Part shown: positions 23,967 to 36,100 of the stretch, in pieces
Layout: every line of letters begins with the position of its first letter
Position numbering within the stretch: position 1 is the first letter of the stretch
NCBI GenBank assembly: GCA_026874595.1
Contig: CM049317.1
Coordinates: 32,600,901-32,664,900, forward strand
DNA length: 64,000 bases
Reading direction: 5' to 3'
Source of the DNA: Sipunculus nudus
Lineage: Eukaryota > Annelida > Sipuncula > Golfingiida > Sipunculidae
Notes under the pieces: model-generated
What the model saw: the letters and a program-made list of their open reading frames with translations, nothing else
Databases searched by the model: none
What the model was told of the DNA's origin: nothing
Translations under genes and position numbers: made by a program

Positions 23967-26900
23967 CTGGTAATTAAATTACAGTTATTGCAGGTTAAGT
24001 AAGTAAAATAACTTTAAAATAAGAAAAAAAGTTTGTGGAATAAAATTTGATAATTAAAGCATGATTGCAGTAACAATTTCCTCAGTAACTATGCGTAACA
24101 CTATTTCTGTTACGATTTATTTAATTTCCCATTCTCCACTGTAAATGCAAATGCTCTCAATATTGTATTCTAACTGTTACAGTGAACAGGTTTCCTTATG
24201 TATTATCTTTCATCGGGTAGTCAGATTTGGATTATGAAAGACACTTACCGCTTTGTTAGAATAACCAAGCCTAGTATAACAGTGATAAAGATCAGGAATC
24301 CAACGGCGCCGATGACAATCTTACCTACCCGTGAAAGTTAAAGAGGTAGAAAAAATATGCGTTTAATCTTCGTAGTTTTTAGTTTTGCTGATTATGTATG
24401 AAATAAAAAGGAAACTAGTATATTATTATATGAAATAATCGCTTAAAAGGGAAACATTTTAAAATTAATCTATGCATGCAAGAAATGTTATAACCTCCTA
24501 TATTATCAGCTTTGAATCATTAAGTCGATTTAATATGATTTGATTTGTTGCAGTGTTTACAGGTATTATTACACAGCAAGAATGGTAATTTATTGATCCG
24601 AATTAAGCAACGACTCCATATTATACAAATATTATTTTTCTGATTAACGATGTTTTAGATAGTATCATGAAAGATATATATTTTTGCACGAATGATTATT
24701 TAATTAACCTCTCCCGGTACCCATTTTGGTCGGCAATATGATGACAGCTGTTGTAGGCGTCGATAACGGTAATGCATATTCATTTTCTTTAGTAGTTACA
24801 ACCTGAGGGGTCAGTGACATATCTAAAAAAGAATAAAAATAAAACTGCATTTTACTTTAGATTTCTAAGCTACTGATAGTTTAACGTACATAAAGGCAAT
24901 AAGGCAATACGCACATTATTCAGAGAAGTCATATTTAAATAACAAAGATTTAAATTTTAAACATTTAAAATTGTCTTATGTAAGAAAGAAAAGAAATGCT
25001 TTCCGAATATTGCAGGAAAATACCTGTATATTCTTACGCAAGAATATACATTAATTCATACATTCAGCTGCATAACAAAACTGCCAGATTGCATTTAAAC
25101 GTAGCTCATATAGCAACTGGCTTAGATATTTTTTTATTTATTCAAGTTGCCAGCGAAGAGAGCTAACCATTTTACCACTCGCCTGTCCAAGCCCCATTGA
25201 TTTTTTTTATACAAATGCAATCTCAGATTTTTCATTATTAATCATTTAATTAGAATTCTTCCCTGTTCCCCTTTCAACATTTTACAAAGTATTTATGTTT
25301 AATTCATTTGTCTAGCAAACTCAAAGCACTAGAGACATGGAAGGAGAGGCCCGCACTTTTCCAATACAGCAGCCGTAACAATTGGACGTTATTTATTGTT
25401 CTTTATAGGCTTATCACGGAAAAGTCGCCAAAATATTTAGTGTTCTGAAATATTTAATTTTCATCATTATGTTTTGAATTAAAAAAAATGTTTTATAGAT
25501 CTTTAATAGGAACATAACATTTAAAAATAAGTCATTTCTCGAACATTAAGTCGAAAATGTAAACGCCAAATAACTTATTGTCATGGATAGGGGAATGAAA
25601 TAGATTATAATGTTTTTATGGATTTGCATAACTACTTAACTTGAGCACAAATAAAAGCTTCAGTTGTACTGGAGCAGGGAGAGGACGACCATTCACCCTG
25701 ATGGTTTACGAAGAGGCAGTAATTTTGACTTGGTGCTTGATGACGTTCACTTGACCAGTAGTTATCAGATACTTGTGAGTACAAACCTAAAATATAGCAA
25801 AAAGGTCGAAAATTTACAGAAATAACATTAATAAAATGTTCTTAATCGACGAAAAGCAATTTATTTATTGCTCCAGTACGCATATCACCTGTTTCAGCTT
25901 GTGTTGAAAAAAATACAGGGCACTGATATATTTTATATTGACATTTCATGAAGAGTCTGGTCCTGGGGATCAATGTATCGAATTTGTCAAAAGGAACTAT
26001 TGATCAAATGATTAGTAAAGGTATAAGACAGCAATAACATTGGGTATATACATTATCACTGACAATAATCAAGTTTTCACACCTATCTACTAAGAAAACA
26101 CCCACCGTCTTGCCATAGCCACACGCTGCTAGTGCCATATACCCAGAAGAATATGCTTTCATTTCCCCCGCCCAGGAGGGTATTCTTCCATTCCAAAACA
26201 TCCAAGTATTCACTTTCACCGTGGAATGAAACTAAACGCGAGTTACTCTCCCAACAGCGACTGATGGCCTTTTCCCAAGTCATTTGCTCTGCATGAAACC
26301 AAAGGCACCTCCCTGTCCTGTTCAAGATATATGTGTCAGAACGACACAATCCGTTTGCGGTATCTGAAAAATATAAATGTCCTACCATAGAGGTGGGGGT
26401 AATGTTGAAAAACAAGTGTAGACGTCAAAAAGGACTTTTGTAAAACAATGATCACGCAAAGTGTGGCGATCCTATTGATCAACGGCATTCCGTTCAAATT
26501 ACACCCAAAGGATTACAGGAATATCCGTAAATATTAACTCACCGTAAGGAGTACAGTTTGTAACATTGATAAAGTATTTAATGATCATCCTTTTCACTAT
26601 TACTTCTGTAATATTTATGTTATTATTGTAATAAAAAGTTACTTTGTTTAGTAGAAAGACTTTACGGTGATGTAAATAATATGAAATACTTCATATTTTG
26701 CCCTTACTTTGCACACATAATGGGGAGAAGAGACGGGTACACGGTCTGCCGACAAGATAGCGTTCTTGGTGGTTCTTGGTTAAGAGAAGTGCTGCACATG
26801 TGGGATTCCCCTTTCCATCAATTATTCATTCAGGATGACCATAAAACCATGCATTCCTACCTTTAAATATATACAAGAACATAATCTGCGAGTTAACCAT

Positions 26901-28876
26901 GCGATAAGATTAATTAAACAGGATATGGTTAAATGCATTATACTTTTAGCTGTATATTATAAAATATTCCGAAAAAAAGTATAATTATTGTATAATTAAT
27001 AAATGCAGTGTAAGTCATCTGAGCTACGTCAAACGTCGTTCCGGCCGTCCAGCCCTCTGGCCCTCTGGCTGCCCGGCCGTCCGGCCGTTAACAGAGCACA
27101 AATCTTAACCGTTAGACTTAGAAATTTCCAACCGTACATCCAGCTAGGTCCTATGTACATCTCCTTGGAAACCTGAAATTAGGTAATGGTGACAAATATT
27201 CTGCGAAATATGTACCGAAAACATGATTTTAAACACCTAGGCAGTCAGAGAGAGCCCAAAGTGTTCCGTTGAGCCGGGAATGTTCTAGCTTTACATTATG
27301 AAAGGTCTTGGACCAAGGTTTATGCAAACATAAAATTAGGTCACCATGACATATATTTAGCGATCTATATCTATAATTAGGACTTTGATAGGCCTAGAAT
27401 TTTCTTATGTAAAATTCAGGGAGTTCCTAGGCAAATCTACTTGGAAAATAGTATATTAGGTTACAGTGACCTATATTCTGTGATTTATAGGAAAAAGATG
27501 CCATTTGAGCACTCTTAATCTCAAATGGGCACACATCGCTTCTAACACAACATAATCTTCTAACACAAATTCTGGGGGGGGGGGGGGGGGGGGAGGGAGA
27601 GGTTCTGGACAAAATGCTTGGGAAAACTGACATAAGGGCATGAACTACGGACCAAAATTTTATTTTCAAGACCATACAGACAGGGTACACATTATATCAA
27701 TTTTCCTTGAAATCTTTTAATATATCATTAAGGGAAGCCTTGGGCAGATGTTTTGGACACCTGAAATTAGGTCAAGGTGACACAATCTATGAGCTACAGG
27801 CAAACAACATGATTCTGGGCACCGAGACAGTCACACAGGGCATACAACTTTACTGTTGGAGCCAGTACCTTACATTGGAAAATCCAGGGAGGTCCTTGGC
27901 AAGTCTCAATTGAATATTTAGATTAGGTGACAGTGACATATTCTGTGAGTTATGGGGAAAAAATCATGGTTTTAGTACTAAGAAATTCAGATAGGCGTCC
28001 AATACAACAGTTGTACCTAGAAGCTTCTAACTTAAAATTCAAGGAGGTCCAGGGGGAAGGGGGTTAACCCTATGTTGAGGAGGCACTTAACTTTGAGCAC
28101 CAGGAAGCCATAATTTTAAACGTTAGATCCTGAAACGTGACTAAAATGAATCTTTGGAAACCACAATAAGGTCACTGTGACTACATCTGTCAACATCATC
28201 TTAGCATCCTCTTAGGTACAAATTGTGTAGTTGGACAGAAAATTCTAATCAAATTAAGATCCCTGATATCCCTATAAAATCTTCTTTCACACAATAAATT
28301 CACTATGATAAGTTACATGGACAAAGCAGTTGGACATAGATCTGAGCATCTAGGTGGTTCAGAGTAAAATCTTCTCGGAAACCCTACATAAGGTCGCACT
28401 ATCCTATTTGCTTAGGCTTATAGATCATACGTCTCTTCCTGAGCATTGACCATTGTTCAAGTTTCATTTAATCAATTATTAATTAATTATTGTTATTTGT
28501 TTTATTATATCTTTCTAATGAAGGATTTAATAAGTTTTACTTTTTTGAAGGCAAAATTGTAGAGGTTTCTAGCACCAGCATTTTGTTTTCATTTCAATCG
28601 TCGAAACCTCACCGTTGTCGGCCTTCAAAGAATAGACTGCATAGCTATTCTTGTTGCCACAAAATCTTCTCCCAGGAAGACATCGCTGGCAAAAACCGGA
28701 ATGCCCGCGTCCTCCAAGCAAATGGCCGCAACAGCAAGCAGTCAACAGGGGATCAGTCTGGTTTGGCAGAAGAACACATTTCCATGTATTTTTTCATTTT
28801 TCAACAAGTGGATCATAAAGTTCAATTTTAGCGACATTTGATAAAATTTACTGTCAAATTTACTGATACATCGCAG

Positions 28877-28945
<69 letters not shown>

Positions 28946-29348
28946 CCACTAAATTGTTATTTTTTCTCTGTTGCGTAAATGGGAGAGCGATTTACCTTGT
29001 AAAGCATCATGAACTTGAAACCTTCGCAGTTGGATTCACATTTATGAAAGCTCTCCGTCTGTATACATTTAGAAAGTTGTGACTCGGACCTGGTCCCTGC
29101 CTTCTGGGCATAACATCCTCGATAGAGTATTGGCAAATTAGCAGGATCGGCTTTTAGAAGAGAGATCATTTTTTAGATGAATGATTTTCTGCAAGTGATC
29201 ATGTATAATCAAATCAAGGCAACGTTCTCATACCCAACATGAAAGCAAATTACATACACTATAATTACATCCACTTTTGTAGTAAAATAAATGCTGGTGA
29301 CCTTTAGTAATGTATTATTGTACGTTGTATATTGTATATATATATATA

Positions 29349-29396
<48 letters not shown>

Positions 29397-29739
29397 CGTG
29401 TGGTAATATATATTTTGAATATCATCGGGAGAAATGCACCTTCACCAACGAAGTCTAGTGGTACCTACCTTCAGGTTGAATCCATTGCCAGAAAGCAGGT
29501 TTGGTTTTGCCCCCAAGCCATGCTTTTTCAGTATCACTGTCGATTAATAAACTTTTAATGAGCGCATGTGGATTGTCATTATCATCCACGGCTAAACTTC
29601 CGCCGTACTTCTTGCAAGTTATTTTAGCCACGTCCCACGTCGTTTCATTCTTGTACAGGCAATACCTGTCCAAACACTTGTGTTTGAAGGAGGTTGTTGT
29701 TCGTAAAAGAAACATGAATACTATCCAAGCACACGCCAT
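23489..29739 (-). CDS. Locus B: half-CTLD / WSC-like / CTLD single-pass receptor-like protein (8 exons)
   Basis: The exons are 29739-29469, 29150-28996, 28757-28613, 26363-26106, 25786-25641, 24802-24721, 24324-24249 and 23966-23489. All intron phases agree (1,0,1,1,0,1,2) and give an open frame of about 536 residues. Order: signal peptide (about 1-17), the first half of a C-type lectin domain (to about 90), a WSC-like cysteine-rich domain (about 91-190), a complete CTLD (about 191-325), a short stalk, one transmembrane helix (about 354-376) and a roughly 160-residue cytoplasmic tail with several tyrosines. CTLD and WSC domains usually bind glycans or other extracellular ligands, so a recognition receptor is inferred; no ligand is known. 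The start is the ATG of a hydrophobic leader. The borders of exons 5 and 6 are the least certain, and an upstream 5' UTR exon is not excluded. No disabling lesion was seen, unlike paralogue A. Confidence 0.78.
24249..24324 (-). CDS. Locus B exon 7: transmembrane helix
   Basis: The exon encodes about 22 uninterrupted hydrophobic residues (IVIGAVGFLIFITVILGL within them), ending in TKR as a stop-transfer signal. The phases (1 in, 2 out) match both neighbours. Confidence 0.75.
24721..24802 (-). CDS. Locus B exon 6: juxtamembrane stalk
   Basis: This short Thr/Pro-containing stretch (VVTTKENEYALPLSTPT onward) lies between the CTLD and the membrane helix. The acceptor is acccctcag and the donor gtaccg. 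An alternative acceptor about 28 bases upstream is out of phase with exon 5. Confidence 0.5.
25641..25786 (-). CDS. Locus B exon 5: C-terminal half of the second CTLD
   Basis: The exon encodes QNYCLFVNHQGEWSSSPC and ends AFICAQ. This is the C...W...C...FIC signature that closes a CTLD. No classic calcium-binding WND triplet is present. The donor (CAA followed by gttaag) was chosen because it is the only phase-compatible site near the end. Confidence 0.75.
26106..26363 (-). CDS. Locus B exon 4: N-terminal half of the second CTLD
   Basis: Acceptor is tatttttcag and donor gtgggt, phase 1 to 1. The exon encodes CLWFHAEQMTWEKAISRC, an RLVSFHGESEYLDVL helix and FFWVYGTSSVWLWQDG. The pattern is a CTLD first half with WVYG in place of WIGL. 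Confidence 0.85.
27003..28450. repeat. Diverged tandem repeat block related to the dispersed element
   Basis: It opens with GTAAGTCATCTGAGCTACGT and a GGCCGTCC-rich block like the end at 3780. Then come several ~200-300-bp units built around CCTGAAATTAGGT(C/A)A, GTGACATAT and GGTTTTAG/GATTTTA motifs. It lies in the intron between locus B exons 3 and 4 and contains no exon. Confidence 0.55.
27574..27593. repeat. Poly-G run
   Basis: About 20 G residues followed by GGAGGGAGAGG. Confidence 0.9.
28613..28757 (-). CDS. Locus B exon 3: second half of WSC-like domain
   Basis: The exon encodes ACCCGHLLGG, FCQRCLPGRRFCGNK and SYAVYSL. This is the CxCG, C-x2-C-x-G, CG and xxVY ending typical of WSC. 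It is 145 nt long, phase 0 to 1, with donor gtgagg. The + strand reading of the same bases is a shadow. Confidence 0.75.
28878..28945. repeat. (TA)n(TG)n(TA)n microsatellite
   Basis: TA units interrupted by GTGTGTGTG, in the locus B intron next to exon 2. Confidence 0.95.
28996..29150 (-). CDS. Locus B exon 2: first half of WSC-like domain
   Basis: The acceptor is ttctaaaag and the donor gtaaat. The exon encodes YRGCYAQ followed by a C-x8-C-x3-C stretch (KCIQTESFHKCESNC) and EGFKFMMLYK. This matches the start of a WSC domain (YxGCY, then C-x3-C and an aromatic GY/GF segment). Locus A has the counterpart exon at 14571-14414. Confidence 0.75.
29335..29393. repeat. (TA)n microsatellite
   Basis: Interrupted TA run inside the short (318-bp) intron between locus B exons 1 and 2. 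Confidence 0.95.
29469..29739 (-). CDS. Locus B exon 1: signal peptide and N-terminal half of a CTLD
   Basis: The protein opens with a hydrophobic leader (MACAWIVFMFLL), then YCLYKNETTW, a CKKYGGSL segment and AWLGGKTKPAFWQW. These are the helix and WIGL-type core of a CTLD first half. The exon ends CCTGAAG followed by gtaggt, phase 1. The long-loop half with its last two cysteines is absent, because the next exon starts a different domain. Confidence 0.8.
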
Positions 29740-29744
29740 GTCAC

Positions 29745-31550
29745 AGTAATCAGCCTAGGAGGAACCTAAAATTACTAGGGACAGGGGAGTAATAATTATA
29801 AATATCACTGCCCCGGACAGGACCCGGATCCTAATATAGATGATCGAGATATAACTGTAATAACTGGAAACCGCATTATCATGACGTATGAACTTTTTTG
29901 GTTTTAAATACAGATACTATTGTACATGTATCTTGCTAGCCCAGTCTGGGTTTAAATATGTACGTTTGCTACTGAAATGCCTAAAAATAAACATATACAG
30001 ATAGACGTTAGCATATCATTCCCTATAGACTATAGGCCACCATAAAACCGCCCCCCCTTACAACAATTTCCACTTTCTTTATTCTGTTAGCCAGGTTAAT
30101 TAGCTCTCATTATTTGCATATTTGCCATTGAATTGGTGGTGGGTGAGAGCTCAACAGCAGTTGCCATGGCAATGCATATGTAAAAAACATGAATTTAAGA
30201 AAACCTCGTATGATTAATCTCCTTAAAAACATCTCCAAAATAAATAGAAATGTGTAGTTAAAACTTCCAAGTTCATTAAAAAAAGAGTTGATTCATATTA
30301 GGTAATAATCATCAACAATGATAACGTAATGGTTTAAATCGCCACAGACACTATTGACCTAGAAGTAGACCATATAGCTTCTGGGCCAGCATTGCCCCCC
30401 CCCCCCCCCCCCACCCTTTTAAACAGAAATTGTTACCACAATCTCTAGTAAGCCTGGAACCTTACCTCTTATAATGTGTTTTAATGTATGCCGTTGAACT
30501 ACTGGTGGTTCTGGCATGTAATCATGTCGACATAATAATAAAAATGTAATAATTAAAAAAAGTCATTTAATAGTTACTGTACACAATCAAAACATAATAT
30601 ATGTGCCTAGGTTTACATTTTTTAAGCTTCCAGGTCAAGTAAAATCAAAATCTGGAGGCTGTACTCCTTGCTGTTCAGAAGTTGTGTTGTTCTATATGAA
30701 TTTAAGGGAAATAAAGATTTGATATATAACAGAGACACATTTTTATTAGCAAGTGAGGATTCCAGGCCAACAAATGAAAGCAAGGTAGGTCAACAGAGAC
30801 GGTTAAAAAGCAAAAGCTAAAACGAAAACTAAAAAGCAAAGGGAATGTTTTATTTTCTAACACACGGTGTTAATGGTAGAAGAGAACAATCATTTAGAAT
30901 GATTATCATTTTGTCCTGCATAAAGAGCTCCCATACAAATAAAGATTTAAATTTCAAATCACTTTGATTTTGTTTTGTTTCATTGTCAGGATATCATATA
31001 TTCGTCATTTTTTAATATGGATACTTTGACATGTATATTATGTTAAGTAACATATATAGGGATTTTTTTTTTAAATTTTAAACATTAACATGAGTGTGTT
31101 GTCATGGTAACTTGTCGGAACCACCAGCTGATCCGTTGCTATAAACCTTTTTATTTTACAATTTTCTTGACTATGTAGCCGTTGTAACGAGCCACATAGC
31201 CACACCCACCATGGGAATATTTGCAAACAAGTAGATTCTAATACTTATACTAATATATCATGTTCCTGGCTTACATGAAAACAGCCCAAAGGGGAGATAT
31301 TGTACATATTGTACATATTGTAAATAATGATTCTGTTATTATAAATATTATCAATCACTTGTGACTCTATCATTAGTTGAATTGGTTGCGTGTGATTCCG
31401 GGTGTAATGTTAGTCCCACGTAACACCACTTTGAAGAGCGATGGTCTGATAAACGATGACAATGAGGGTAAGGGTGCTAGTGTTTAATGTGTCGCCGAAC
31501 TCAATAAAGGCGGGGCTCCTCAAAATATTAAGATTGTAGGTCTTTGGAAA
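29745..31550. other. Upstream region of locus B, no gene recognised
   Basis: It holds a poly-C run at 30395-30412 and otherwise unremarkable AT-rich sequence. The locus B promoter should lie here but no TATA or initiator could be defended. Confidence 0.45.
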
Positions 31551-31552
31551 AA

Positions 31553-31945
31553 TAAACAAGAAACCCATGGAACATGACGCTCAGCCAAATGACTTGATGA
31601 CAATATGTCCTTTCACAGAAAACTAATTAAGATTATGTTGATGGTATAATCAGTCATGCATATTAGCTTAAGTTGTTCATCAAGCACACCAAATTTAATG
31701 ACAAGCCTTCCAGCCATTCCTGAGGAATCTAACAAATTCTTGCATTTTAAATTATTTATGGGGTGCTCAAACACGGCCCGTAACTTTAAGAATATCGGTC
31801 TCAATGACCTTATATCAGGTGTCTGAGCACAACTTTATGAGTATCTTTCAGGATAACGAGGTTAATGAGTCTAGACTTTATGGTTACGATTTGTGCACAA
31901 TTAACGGGCGACCGGACGGAAGATCAATGCACTGTTTTTTTTAGA
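31553..31945 (+). mobile_element. Dispersed element, short internally deleted copy
   Basis: It starts AACAAGAAACCCATGGAACA, TGACGCTCAGC and ends GGTTACGATTTGTGCACAAT, CGACCGGACGGAAG then a T-run and AG. The same start and end blocks bound the 2.4-kb copy at 44449-46852, so this is a deletion derivative of about 390 bases. Confidence 0.55.
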
Positions 31946-31959
31946 TCTTGAGCTTTGGT

Positions 31960-32135
31960 ATCAAACTTTTAATAATTCTCGTGGGTATTTATAAGGCCAA
32001 TAGGTCAGAGAATATGGGTAACCAAGATCTAATCATAGGCTTTCAAGGAGATATTTCATGGACCTTCCGGCATGGCATGTGGGAATATCTTAGGTCGAAT
32101 GGTTACGATTTGTGCCCTGTAAACAGACAAACACT
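31960..32135. repeat. Single diverged unit of the dispersed-element repeat
   Basis: TATGGGTAACCAAGATCTAA, GGAGATATTTCATGGACC and GGTTACGATTTGTGCCCTGT match a unit of the array at 4.9-5.2 kb in inverse orientation. Confidence 0.45.
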
Positions 32136-33522
32136 TCTTTGAAGGTCTCAAAAAGAGAGAACAAATGCGTAAAAATTGGAAAATTACAGGTGGCAGGTGT
32201 TGTGTATTTCTGTGACGTTCTTTTGTACTTGGGTGAATGTACAGGTTGCAGGACTCTCAGAAATAAAGGAATCATAATATAGCTACAATAAAACATGTCC
32301 GAGCCGAAACACATATTTGCGATAAATGGTTTATCACGTCGCCTCAGTCTATCGGAGAATTACCCTTACCTTATACTCTGTATTGCTTTTTGTGTCGAAG
32401 TATGTTTAGCATAAATTGTTTTATACGATCCCTTGAGAGGTGTACATATTTTAAATAAATATAATTAACCCTCTATAGTATCAGGCAGCGGGCCTTGGTC
32501 TCGAAAAGCTCAACAATGTCTACATTGTGTCACACATTTATCTCATTGCTTGACAACACTATTTATTCATCATGTATTTGACCTATTTGTCATAATGGAA
32601 GAACACTTCGCCATCACATTTCGTTTTTATATTGTATGTATATGAATGCGCATGATCCATATATAATGAGAGTGTGATATATAAAATTGCTATCAGCCGG
32701 ACATTTGCGTTTAATTTCTCACTTCTTCTCATTATTCTCGCTTCTAGGATCAATAAATTATCCTCAACATCACAAAGCGTATGTATAATTGTTTGCCGCT
32801 GCCTTCAACCGATTTTAAATCCATATCAAGTCTTCATTTTATAATCCGTTCATTACTTCACCAACCCTTTTCTTTCAATGACACAAACTACCAAAGCTAT
32901 CGACAAAGCGGCCCCATACTTTAGCGTTTTTTTACGTTTCTGTATGTTCGCGATTGGAAATCGCCTAAAAACATCTGATCACTTCGCATTAAACACATGA
33001 ATCTTCACACATACGCATTAGAACACAGACACTGCGTGAGAAAAGAGACATTTATTGTCAAGAACGCTGCGATGTGTTGCGATTTTTTTTACATATTGAA
33101 AATAGTTTGTGTAATCGCACTCTAAAAGTGTTAAACATTAGCAAATGCAGTTAAAACACTGGTCTTCAGTTTTCACGTGAAAATGGCGATTCGGCTAAGA
33201 CAGATGTACAGAGCGACCATCCCTCCATCCACATCCGGTTTAATTACATCGTGAAAGCAACTCTTCTCTAATAACCTTCATCTTAATAATAATAAATACA
33301 ATTTTTAGCGAACCATATGCACAAGTTAAACTGAACTTAAACTTAATCGTGCATTTTCGCCGCTTGTTATTCAGAGAACAACTCGTCCCCCAGACACGTC
33401 AGGGAGTGTATGATATTTAAAGACTCCCGCTGAAATAAAAAGGTTACTATTTTTCGGTTTAATATAGTTTATATCCAGTAATCGAGATCTTTGACAGTAC
33501 ATGCTATGTTTTTATTTGCTCG

Positions 33523-33750
33523 ACCGGCTTCGGTGGCCCAAGGGTAGAGCATAGGACTCAAAACAGGGAGATCGTGAGTCCATATCTGCCGAAGCTGAGA
33601 GGTTTTTAATGGGCAGTCCCCATCCAGGGTGACGTTCTGCAGGCTTAATATACCGAGTTGACCTAGTATTAATCTAAATCGAGTGCGCCTTTCGGGGTTT
33701 CTTCGTGTGTATTAGCAATCAGTTTGGACGAACACACAACCAGGTGCCGC
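33523..33750 (+). mobile_element. tRNA-derived SINE
   Basis: The head reads CCGGCTTCGGTGGCCCAAGG (box A-like) and ATCGTGAGTCCATATC (decayed box B) and is followed by a body shared with positions 1-180. The cloverleaf is not intact, so it is not a tRNA gene. Confidence 0.65.
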
Positions 33751-33754
33751 ATGT

Positions 33755-35055
33755 CTGGTTAAACTCGGGATACAAAATGATAGGGATCATGTCATTGACG
33801 CCAACACAGGAGAAGTATTCTGGGATATCCATAAATTTTTACGACATTTTACATACTTGTGCAAATGTATGTGTGCGTGTGTATATTATATTTACATAAT
33901 CTAGAAGGACATTTGTTTTACATATTCCTCAAGGTTATACAATTTCCTCAAATAATAAATTAAAGCGTGCTCTCATAATTATTACATCCTCCATAAATCA
34001 TCCCTCTGATCTACGTGTAATTGCCAGTAGGAACTTTTCAAATCCCTTTTGAACTATAAAAACCCTCTCCCCTTCTGCCTAACCAAATCTACCAGATCAT
34101 CTACTGATGGATAGGTAAGTTTTAAAATTGCTTGGGTATCCCATCATTTTGTGATCTACCCGGAGAAAAGTTCAAATCTACCACTATTCTTCTCTCCATA
34201 CTCTCACGTTTGGGAACTAACAATAAAGGAGATTGAACTATCGGAAACACAAAGGGCTTGGCCCAAAATATTCCCCTGAGCAATGTGTCTTCGTAGCACT
34301 ACATATTTAGCAGTATCTACGGTTAACTACCACCGAAAAGGTCACAAAACAGGAGCGTATTTCCAGTTCGAAGGTTACTGGATACAAGCAATATTCTTTC
34401 TGTTTCTCTAATATGCAGAAATATATAAAAACTATTTTCTCTATGCACGTAAAATCACCTCAGTTCGATGTAATGACTTTACACGTTTTATATTCTTGCG
34501 AATTAATGAGTTTATAAATATTGACTAAGAATTGAAAAAGCATTAACAGTTTCTCATTTTATTGAATAAAATGAAGATAAATTCCATTACAAGGTATGCA
34601 GTATCATGAATTAACTTTATGTATTCTGTCTAAAACCAACGCTAATATTTCAGTGCATACGGTTGATACAGACCCGGTTCAAAAGTACACCGTTGGTGAT
34701 TACTTAACAAATTTAAGACGTTAACTTCTGTGGAATTGTTTACAGTATTCTTGTAAAATGTTAACACATAAAGAACAGACAAAGTTTCCACAGCTGACAT
34801 TAAAATTGAGAAGTGGTGAAAAAGGAATTAATTTTTGACAATAAATTTTCTTTATCTATGATCTGCTTTAGATGTATGATTTATTATCTTGAGTTTTTCA
34901 GTTGTCTCAAGCAAAATTCATGAATGGTTTCTTTTCTATGTAAACACTGTTGTACTTTAAAGGTACAATTATGAATCTTGTTGGTTAGATGACTGATATT
35001 TTCATATTAAAAAACTATTTTCATACTATAAGCTCTTAACATTTATTTACAATCT
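33755..35055. other. No recognised feature
   Basis: AT-rich DNA without exon-like segments or clear repeats. Confidence 0.45.
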
Positions 35056-35061
35056 ATATCT

Positions 35062-35397
35062 TCAATATATCATGCAAAGTTGGACGGGGATGCAAGTTGA
35101 TTCCCTTCCTGTATTGACATCGGTAACCATAGGCCGACCTTTGCGGTAACAACTCTGTAACATTAAACCAAACAAGAAGTTACGATGAGATATTTCGATT
35201 CGTCCAAATGTATTCTGGTCCATGGCCTTGGTAAGCAGACATAAATAAATAAGTTGTTTATTTGTTCCTGTTTTGTGTATTTGGCATTCAGCTTTATTTG
35301 GTGTCCCAAAAACGCCACCATGGGAGATCGTATTTATTATTAGTACGTACATTAACAGACACACACATTTATACATTCTTGTAGCTTTCCTCAGCAT
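35062..35397 (-). CDS. Candidate small secreted protein (111 residues)
   Basis: A single open frame starts MLRKATRMYKCVCLLMYVLI, a plausible signal peptide ending near ISHGG. The rest is a basic chain with five cysteines (AECQIH, YLCLL, QSCYRKG, STCIPVQLC). Length, leader and cysteines suggest a secreted peptide, but no family was recognised. It could be a chance ORF or one exon of a longer gene. Confidence 0.3.
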   Translation of the reverse strand: MLRKATRMYKCVCLLMYVLIINTISHGGVFGTPNKAECQIHKTGTNKQLIYLCLLTKAMDQNTFGRIEISHRNFLFGLMLQSCYRKGRPMVTDVNTGRESTCIPVQLCMIY

Positions 35398-35479
35398 CCA
35401 GGGGCCTACAATCAGACATTATAAGCGTTAGAAGGTTATTCATTGCCCGTTGATGTACATTACCCTCAATAACCCCTGT

Positions 35480-36100
35480 GGCACAGACTTGGCAAGGCGT
35501 CTTGAAATTGATATTAACTGAAGCCAAAAGAGGTATACGCTCATCGAGCAGCTACAGGTTGCTGCGGTCAAGACCTCAGCCCTGTGCGCTCCTTAAGCAT
35601 GTTCTCTGAGCCAACAGTCGAAGTGACACGCCAAGCCAAGCAGGGAGCCGTAGGGGGCTCCACTTGTTCATCCCGAGCCGTTGTCCTTTTGGAAAGCTAC
35701 AGCATCCACAGCCACAAAGCCCGAAGCAACCTACGTTCCCTTCACCGATCCCAGCAGCGGAGACCCAGCCATGTCACTCGAGGGCCGAACCCGATCTTTT
35801 GAACGACATTACTTCGAGATTCATAGCCCTTGTACTTGCGGTTTCGGCCATTTGGACCGTATTAACCTGGTTTCCGGTTTTGCAAGTTTAGCAAGTTTTT
35901 TTCGTCATCGGCATGATATTAGCTGAACAACATGATTACATCCTTTCACTGTCGGAATCGTTCCCCTCCCACATGGTTTAAACAGTCTTCCCGTTTTTCG
36001 ACATGGAAAATTGGTTTCGAATATATCAGGGGTCACATTAAGTCAAATTTCCAACAATTGTTCGTGGATTTAGACACCCTATTTTTAGCCACTTTTTATC
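35480..36100. other. GC-richer stretch with overlapping open frames, unassigned
   Basis: Between about 35580 and 35930 all three + frames are open for 70-80 codons and base composition is more balanced than around it. None of the three translations matched a family I know. It may be a decayed retroelement or exon remnant. Confidence 0.25.

Noticed and set aside
33523-33600. tRNA gene
   Set aside because: Box A and B are present but decayed, the cloverleaf does not form, and the body matches another SINE copy.
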